A stretch of DNA of 64,000 bases from Streptomyces tibetensis (GTDB lineage: Bacteria; Actinomycetota; Actinomycetes; Streptomycetales; Streptomycetaceae), in contig NZ_SZVW01000020.1 in NCBI RefSeq assembly GCF_007655005.1, forward strand, positions 1-64,000. Direction: 5' to 3'. Of the stretch, positions 58,738-64,000 are shown piece after piece. Within the stretch, counting starts at the first letter, position 1, and each line of letters begins with the position of its first letter. The notes beneath the pieces were generated by a model. That model made no database searches. It saw nothing but the letters and a program-made list of their open reading frames with translations, and had not been told where the DNA came from. A program made the position numbers and the translations under genes.

Positions 58738-58839
58738 GACACCAGGCTACGCGCGCGTGCCGGAGGCGTCCTCCCGGCGGACTCCCCCGGCACGCGGCAC
58801 CACTGCCCGGACCCTGCGCCCGGCCCCTGCGCCTGATTC

Positions 58840-61083
58840 CTATGCCTGGTCCGCCACGAAGGAGGCCATGCGGGTCAGGGCGGCGTTCCAGTTGATCGTG
58901 TGCTCGTTGGTCGACCAGGACTGGATGTCGTCGATGTAGCAGAACTGGCCGACGCAGCCCTGGAGTTTGCTCTGTGCGTAGGGGTCCTGGATGCTCGAGT
59001 TCGGCCCGCCCGCGAGGGTGCCCTTCGGCGGGTTGGGCTGAGCGGGGTCCAGCTGGTGGGCGTACCAGCGGCTGTGCTGGTTGTGCGCGCTGACCTCGCC
59101 GTAGCCGGTGACGTAGGAGATGTTCAGTGCGTTGCGGCCCAGGATGTAGTCCATGCTCTGCAGCGCGCCGTCACGGTACTTCGAGGCGCCGGTGATGTCG
59201 TACGCGGTGGCGAGGACGACGGCGTTGTTGAGGACCTGGTGGCTGGAGCCCCAGTCGTAGGTGTGGCCGTCGGGCGCGTACGGCATACCGTAGGGATGCG
59301 CCCTGAGGGTGGCCAGGTAGCGGTCGGCGCCCTTGACGACGGACCGGCGCACCGCGTCCCGGCCGGGCAGCCTGTTCGGCACGGTCGCCAGGTCGAGCCG
59401 CCCCGCCGCGCCGGTGCGGGCCCAGTCGAAGCCGAGGGGCTTGAAGAGGTCGGCCGTGTGGACCGGGGACTTCAGGACGTACTCCTCGTACCGCTTCTCC
59501 CCGGTGGACAGGTACAGCTCGGCCGCCGCCCAGTAGAAGTCGTCGGTGACGTCGCTGTCGGGGTAGGCGCCGCCGCCGATGCCGTCGCTCTCCGAGGCGA
59601 GGCGGTCGGGGTGGGCGAGCGCCGCCGACCAGGCCTTGCGGGCGGCGGCCAGGGCCTTGCCGGCGAACGTCCTGTCGTAGGGCCGGTAGAGACGGGCGGC
59701 CTGCGCGGCCGTGGCGGCCAGGTTGAGGGTGGCGGCGGTGGACGGCGGGTGCAGTTCACGCTTCTGCGGGTCGTCGCCCGGCATCAGCGGCAGGCCGGTC
59801 CACTGCTCGTCGTGCATCTTGTGGTGCGCCATGCCGGCCAGCGGCTTGCCGTCGGGCACCTGCATCTTCAGCAGGAACTCCAGCTCCCAGCGGGCCTCGT
59901 CGAGGATGTCGGGCACCTTGTTGCCGCTCTCCGGGATGGCGAGCGTGCCGTCCCCGAGCTTGTCCGCCTGTCCGGTGCGGGCGGTGCGGGCGCGTTCGTA
60001 GGTGCTGAGCAGTTCCCAGGTGGAGATGCCGCCGTTGACGACGTACTTGCCGTGGTCGCCTGCGTCGTACCAGCCGCCGCTGACGTCGAGGGTGTAGTCG
60101 CACACGCCGGGCTGACAGGGCACGGCGGTGTCGCCCTTGTTGGGGGCCACACCCACGTGTCCGGCCGGGCGGCCGTAGCCGGGCCGCAGGTCGTCGCGTA
60201 TCGCGATGCCGCTGCGCTGGGTGTAGTAGTACTTCGCCGAGTCGAGGCGGAGCCGCTCGTAGGCGCTCGCGTCGATGTCGAAGGGGCGGCTGGTCTCACC
60301 GTCGGCCACGAGCGTGAGGCCCGAGCCCTTGGTGCGGTAGGCGCCGAAGTCGATCGAGTGGACGTTCTGCCCGGAGGAGGCGTCGACGCCGCGCGGCAGG
60401 GTCGTGCCCCGGGCGACCACCTTTCCGCCGGCGTTCCTGAGCTGCCAGGGCAGCTTCGCCGTGGCGTCGGTGACCAGCGTGGCGTTCTTGGGCCCGGCCG
60501 GCAGGTAGCCGACCTGGTTGACGCGGACCCGGGGACCGGTGTCGGGCTCGTACGGATCCGGCGCCACCCCGCCGAGCAGCGACACGTCGTCCATGCAGAA
60601 GCGCCAGGGATCCGCGCTGCCGCCGAGCTGGAAGCCGACCTGGCCCTGCGCGGTGTCGACGGGCGAGGTGAAGGTGTAGGAGTAGGTGTCGCCGGAGACG
60701 CTGAGCTGCGGCGACACCTCGTGGTAGGTGTCGTACGGCGACACCGACAGGCCCACGATCGCCCGCACCACGTGCCCGGCGGGCGTCCCGGTCGCGCTGA
60801 AGGAGAAGCGGTACGACTCCCCCTTCACGAGGGTGATGTCGTTCTGCCCGACGGCTGCGTCCCAGCGGTTGGTGGTGCCGCCGGGGACGTCGGCACAGAG
60901 CCGGCCGTCGAAGACGCCCGCGGTGACGTTGCCGGTCGTCCACCAGGGTGCGGTGTCGGTGTCGAAGGTGCCGTTCCTGACCTGCTCGACCTCGTCGGCC
61001 CCGGCGGGCGCCGACGGCAGCGCGGTGAGCGCGGTGGCCAGCAGGGCCGTCAGGGACAACAGGGCGGTTCTGCGTCGTTTCAC
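58840..61083 (-). CDS. Secreted GH9 endoglucanase with N-terminal CBM
   Basis: A 747-residue cellulase. Signal peptide to about residue 29; CBM4/9-like module (about 32-170, NGTFDTDTAPWW start); an Ig-like CelD_N domain (about 180-270); and a GH9 catalytic domain (about 275-745) with SGGWYDAGDHGKYV (catalytic Asp pair) and the C-terminal WSTNEHTINWNAAL with the catalytic Glu. It hydrolyses cellulose by inversion. GTG 61083 has GGAGGAG upstream. A CebR box lies 39 bp before the start, so it is induced by cello-oligosaccharides. Confidence 0.92.
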   Translation of the reverse strand: MKRRRTALLSLTALLATALTALPSAPAGADEVEQVRNGTFDTDTAPWWTTGNVTAGVFDGRLCADVPGGTTNRWDAAVGQNDITLVKGESYRFSFSATGTPAGHVVRAIVGLSVSPYDTYHEVSPQLSVSGDTYSYTFTSPVDTAQGQVGFQLGGSADPWRFCMDDVSLLGGVAPDPYEPDTGPRVRVNQVGYLPAGPKNATLVTDATAKLPWQLRNAGGKVVARGTTLPRGVDASSGQNVHSIDFGAYRTKGSGLTLVADGETSRPFDIDASAYERLRLDSAKYYYTQRSGIAIRDDLRPGYGRPAGHVGVAPNKGDTAVPCQPGVCDYTLDVSGGWYDAGDHGKYVVNGGISTWELLSTYERARTARTGQADKLGDGTLAIPESGNKVPDILDEARWELEFLLKMQVPDGKPLAGMAHHKMHDEQWTGLPLMPGDDPQKRELHPPSTAATLNLAATAAQAARLYRPYDRTFAGKALAAARKAWSAALAHPDRLASESDGIGGGAYPDSDVTDDFYWAAAELYLSTGEKRYEEYVLKSPVHTADLFKPLGFDWARTGAAGRLDLATVPNRLPGRDAVRRSVVKGADRYLATLRAHPYGMPYAPDGHTYDWGSSHQVLNNAVVLATAYDITGASKYRDGALQSMDYILGRNALNISYVTGYGEVSAHNQHSRWYAHQLDPAQPNPPKGTLAGGPNSSIQDPYAQSKLQGCVGQFCYIDDIQSWSTNEHTINWNAALTRMASFVADQA

Positions 61084-61121
61084 GTCTGGGCTCCTCCGGG
61101 AGGTGCGGGTGGCGCTCGATG

Positions 61122-61135
61122 TGGGAGCGCTCCCA
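61122..61135. promoter_or_regulatory. CebR operator
   Basis: TGGGAGCGCTCCCA is the perfect 14-bp palindrome bound by CebR, the cellobiose/cellotriose-responsive LacI-family repressor of Streptomyces cellulase genes. It lies in the promoter region of the GH9 gene. Confidence 0.9.
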
Positions 61136-61234
61136 GATGCGGACGCAGGACATGGTTGTGGCAGATGTGACGCCCCGTCAACGGTCCGGACAGGACTGGC
61201 TGTTCGCCGCCGTCCGGACCGTGACGCCCGGGGC

Positions 61235-64000
61235 TCAGGCGGCCGGGGCGTCCAGCCGGCTGATGCGGATCGCCCCGCGGGGCTCGCCGGGGTGGCGGCT
61301 CGTCAGGGTCAGCCGGATCCGGGAGCCGCGGAGAGCCTTGAACGTGATCACGGTGGGAGTGTCGGAGGCGGCCGCCCAGCGGATCTCGGTGTCCCGCGCC
61401 GCCTGCCACGCGCGGCCGTCCCACACCGCCACCTCGATCGCCGCGGGCAGACTGTGCGCGGCGTCCACGGTGAAGGAGACGTCCACCCGGTCGTAGCCGC
61501 GGGTGCGCCCGTGGTCGACCGAGACCCAGTCCTTAGCCCGCGCACCGTCGAAAGCCGGCAGCAGGGCCGTGGCCTCCTTGAAGAAGCCGTTGGACCAGCC
61601 GGTGGCCGGGTCGCCGTCGAGCATGGCGGCGGGGAGGGTGTCCGGGCGGCCGGAGTAGCCGGCGTCCGCGTACGGGCGGCCGACGGGGGCCGGGTGCTCG
61701 GGCTCGAAGGCCGGCGGCGCGGTCTCGGCCCGGTCCGCGGCCCGGGTGGCCCGCACGGTCGCCGTGCCCGCGCGCAGCCCCCCGGCGCGAGCGGTCACCT
61801 TCACCGCGCCGGCCTTCGTACCGGATCGGACGATGGCGAGGGCCTTGCCGTGGAAAGCGGTCCGGGTACTCGCCTGGTAGCGCTCGGCGCTCTCCTGTCT
61901 GCCGTTGTCGAGTCCGGCGAGGGAACCTCCTGTCACCGTGAAGGACAGCAGGTGCTCCGCGTCGGGCACCACCACCCCGTGCCGGTCGACGACCTCGGCG
62001 GTCACGAAGACCAGGGAGCGGCCGTCCGCGGCGACGGCCTCGCGGTCCGCGGTGAGGCGTATCGCGTGCGGGGCTCCCGCGGTGCGCAGCACGTCGGTGG
62101 CGACCACCTTGCCGCCCCGCCGTGCGACGGCCTTCAGCTCGCCCGGTTCGAAGGGGACCCGCCAGGTCAGGTGGAGTTTGCCCGCGCTGCCGTTGGGGCT
62201 GGTGTAGCTGCCGGGGTGGGGGCCGTCGGTGAAGGTCTTGTCGTCACCGGTCGCCTCGGTCGTCTCCAGGTACGGGCGGCCGTCGACGGTCTTCTTGGTG
62301 TCGAACCGCCGTACGCCGAGGGACCTGCCGTTGAGGTACAGCTCGACGGTGCCGACGTTCGCGTACGCCCAGACCTCGACCGTGTCGCCCTTGGCGTGGT
62401 TCCAGGTCGTCGGCAGCAGGTGGACCATCGGCTCGCTGGTCCACTGGCTGCGGAACAGGTGGTACATGTCCTTCGGGAAGCCCGCCGTGTCGACCGCCCC
62501 GAAGAAGGACGCCTTGACGGGGAAGACGTCGTAGGGCGTGGGTTCGCCGATGTAGTCGATGCCGGACCAGAGGAACTGCCCGGCGAACCACTTGCGGTCC
62601 CGGTCCTTCTTGTGGCCGTACTCGCCGCTCATGGTCCAGGAGGCGAGGTTGTTGTCGTAGGAGGAGGTCGCGCGTCTGCCCGGGGTGTGGTTCTCGCCGG
62701 TGTTGAGGTGCTCGGGCTCCTGGTAGGCGCCGCGGGTGGAGGTCTCCGAGGAGGACTCCGACTCGAAGAGGAACAGGTGCGGGTAGGCCGCGTGCAGCTG
62801 GTCCACCGACTTGGCGGTGTTGTAGTTGAGGCCGAGGCCGTCCAGCTTGGCCAGCATCAGGTCGGCCGCGGAGCCCTTGGCGGGCAGGCGGCGGTACTTG
62901 TCGGAGCCGATGACCAGCGGGCGGGTGTCGTCGGCGGCCCTGATCGCGCCGATGATCCGGTCGGCCATGGCGAGGCCGGCGGTGGAGGTGGAGTCGGGGA
63001 CCTCGTTGCCGATGGACCAGCTCAGCACGGCGGGCGAGTTGCGGGCCGCCAGCACCATCTCGGTGGCGTCCTTCTCGCACCACTCGTCGAAGAAGCGGCC
63101 GTAGTCGTACCGGTTCTTGCCGGTGCGCCAGCAGTCGAACGCCTCCACCAGCATGACGACGCCGAGCTCCTCGCAGACCTGGATCACCTCGGGCGCGGGC
63201 GGGTTGTGCGAGGTGCGCAGGGCGTTGACGCCCATGGAGCGCATGATCTCCAGCTGCCGCCGGACGGCGTCGATGCTCACGGCGGCGCCGAGTGCGCCCA
63301 GGTCGTGGTGGAGGTCGACGCCCTTGATCTTGTGGTGGGTGCCGTTGAGGGAGAAGCCCTCGTCCGGGTCGAAGCGGAAGGTGCGGAAGCCGAAGACCGT
63401 GCGGTAGGTGTCGGTGGTTCGGCCGTCGACGCGCAGTTCGGTGTGCAGGGTGTAGCGGTGGGGTGTGGCGAAGTCCCACAACTCCGGTCTACTCACCGTC
63501 AGTTCGTGGTTCTCGGTGTGCTCGCCGGTGACGGCCGCGGTGGTGGAGGTACGGGCGACCGTCCGTCCCTTGCGGTCGACGATCCGGGAGACCACCTCGA
63601 CGTCCGTGCCCTCGCCAAAGGCGTTGACGACGGAGGTGGCCACCCGTACGACGGCACGCTCGGCGGAGATCTGCGGTGTGGTGACGCGGGTGCCCCAGCG
63701 GGCCACGTGCACCGGCTCGGTGATCACCAGGCGGGCCTCGCGGTAGATGCCGCTGCCCGAGTACCAGCGGCTGCTGGGGAGCCGGTTGCGGACCTCGACG
63801 GCGATCACGTTCTCGGTGGTGCCGTCGGTGTGCACCAGGTCGGTGAGGTCGAGGGCGAAGCCGGTGTAGCCGTAGGGGTGGCGGCCGGCCTCCGTACCGT
63901 TGCAGTAGACGGTGGAGTCCATGTAGACGCCGTCGAACTCCACCGAGACGCGCTTGCCGGCGAGGGTGGGCGGCAGGGTGAAGGCCAGGCGGTACCAGCC
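61235..64000 (-). CDS. GH2 glycoside hydrolase (beta-galactosidase-like), N-terminus beyond the window
   Basis: At least 921 residues of a GH2 enzyme, cut by the right edge. Inside are the rest of the jelly-roll domain (VEFDGVYMDSTVYCNG), the Ig-like GH2 domain, the TIM barrel with VDLHHDLGALG, SIGNEVPDS (acid/base Glu) and FESESSSET (nucleophile), then a DUF4982-like domain, an invasin/Big-type beta module (VTAEVVDRHGVVVPDAEH), and a C-terminal F5/8-type carbohydrate-binding module. The best guess is beta-galactosidase or beta-mannosidase/glucuronidase relative; specificity not readable. Confidence 0.88.
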   Translation of the reverse strand, partial: GWYRLAFTLPPTLAGKRVSVEFDGVYMDSTVYCNGTEAGRHPYGYTGFALDLTDLVHTDGTTENVIAVEVRNRLPSSRWYSGSGIYREARLVITEPVHVARWGTRVTTPQISAERAVVRVATSVVNAFGEGTDVEVVSRIVDRKGRTVARTSTTAAVTGEHTENHELTVSRPELWDFATPHRYTLHTELRVDGRTTDTYRTVFGFRTFRFDPDEGFSLNGTHHKIKGVDLHHDLGALGAAVSIDAVRRQLEIMRSMGVNALRTSHNPPAPEVIQVCEELGVVMLVEAFDCWRTGKNRYDYGRFFDEWCEKDATEMVLAARNSPAVLSWSIGNEVPDSTSTAGLAMADRIIGAIRAADDTRPLVIGSDKYRRLPAKGSAADLMLAKLDGLGLNYNTAKSVDQLHAAYPHLFLFESESSSETSTRGAYQEPEHLNTGENHTPGRRATSSYDNNLASWTMSGEYGHKKDRDRKWFAGQFLWSGIDYIGEPTPYDVFPVKASFFGAVDTAGFPKDMYHLFRSQWTSEPMVHLLPTTWNHAKGDTVEVWAYANVGTVELYLNGRSLGVRRFDTKKTVDGRPYLETTEATGDDKTFTDGPHPGSYTSPNGSAGKLHLTWRVPFEPGELKAVARRGGKVVATDVLRTAGAPHAIRLTADREAVAADGRSLVFVTAEVVDRHGVVVPDAEHLLSFTVTGGSLAGLDNGRQESAERYQASTRTAFHGKALAIVRSGTKAGAVKVTARAGGLRAGTATVRATRAADRAETAPPAFEPEHPAPVGRPYADAGYSGRPDTLPAAMLDGDPATGWSNGFFKEATALLPAFDGARAKDWVSVDHGRTRGYDRVDVSFTVDAAHSLPAAIEVAVWDGRAWQAARDTEIRWAAASDTPTVITFKALRGSRIRLTLTSRHPGEPRGAIRISRLDAPAA

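Noticed and set aside
61235..64000. CebR control of the GH2 gene
   Set aside because: The visible box is upstream of the GH9 start and downstream of the GH2 stop; the GH2 promoter is outside the window.
1..64000. tRNA, rRNA, insertion sequences, prophage or attachment sites
   Set aside because: No cloverleaf, rRNA segment, transposase, integrase or flanking repeats were recognised by reading; a tRNAscan or IS search would be the decisive test.

Overview
The window is a very high-GC actinobacterial chromosome segment, almost certainly Streptomyces. The support is extreme GC at third codon positions, GTG and TTG starts with AGGAGG-type ribosome binding sites, a SapB/AmfS (ram/amf) aerial-hypha lanthipeptide cluster, a Streptomyces subtilisin inhibitor (SSI), SpoIIE-type phosphatases, rare TTA codons, and a canonical CebR box. 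The species cannot be named from the sequence alone.

Layout. 1-0.5 kb: the end of a cytochrome c oxidase subunit I gene and a small coupled membrane protein. 0.7-4.7 kb: a TetR regulator with a palindromic operator, a secreted beta-propeller protein and a secreted GH5 glycosidase. 4.7-12.7 kb: a TetM/OtrA-like ribosome-protection GTPase, an XdhC-like protein, a quinol monooxygenase-like protein, two MDR-superfamily oxidoreductases, a TTA-containing carboxymuconolactone decarboxylase-family gene, a methyltransferase and a phosphoesterase. 12.8-14.7 kb: an unusual exonuclease-BRCT-BRCT-TerD fusion. 14.9-21.6 kb: a surface-glycan cluster in which a GT2 glycosyltransferase and rmlC converge on rmlA-rmlB-rmlD-methyltransferase. 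21.7-25.9 kb: a CBS protein, a decayed LysR gene, a DJ-1/PfpI protein and a large SpoIIE phosphatase.

26-33.4 kb is the SapB-type class III lanthipeptide cluster: synthetase amfT/ramC, precursor amfS/ramS, a hairpin, two ABC half-transporters, and regulator amfR/ramR carrying a TTA codon. A 68-bp tandem repeat sits between the transporter genes and creates a relay of start/stop-overlapping micro-ORFs. A second SpoIIE phosphatase and a secreted chymotrypsin-fold protease follow. 38.1-44.3 kb holds the most interesting unit. A double-glycine precursor peptide, whose core lacks cysteine, basic and aromatic residues, is followed by a hairpin and a complete NHLM-type export operon (HlyD-like protein, C39-peptidase ABC transporter, second ABC transporter). 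No modification enzyme lies beside it.

44.3-64 kb is mixed: SRPBCC/ArsR, an MFS exporter behind a promoter bracketed by palindromes, a Ppx/GppA protein, a diiron-like enzyme / MTQ2-like methyltransferase / CDGSH trio, SSI, an alpha/beta hydrolase, a lactate-oxidase-family flavoenzyme, a membrane protein fusing sigma-like, zinc-finger and ricin-lectin parts, a degenerate Fic toxin with a ribbon-helix-helix antitoxin, an ECF41 sigma factor, a second alpha/beta hydrolase, a CebR-controlled GH9 cellulase, and a GH2 glycosidase running off the right edge.

The recurring theme is the cell surface and development: surface glycan precursors, a morphogenetic lanthipeptide, a second exported peptide, secreted proteases and inhibitor, phosphatase signalling, and three TTA codons that suggest bldA control. 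Homology calls come from reading translated sequence and recalled family motifs; no database search was run.
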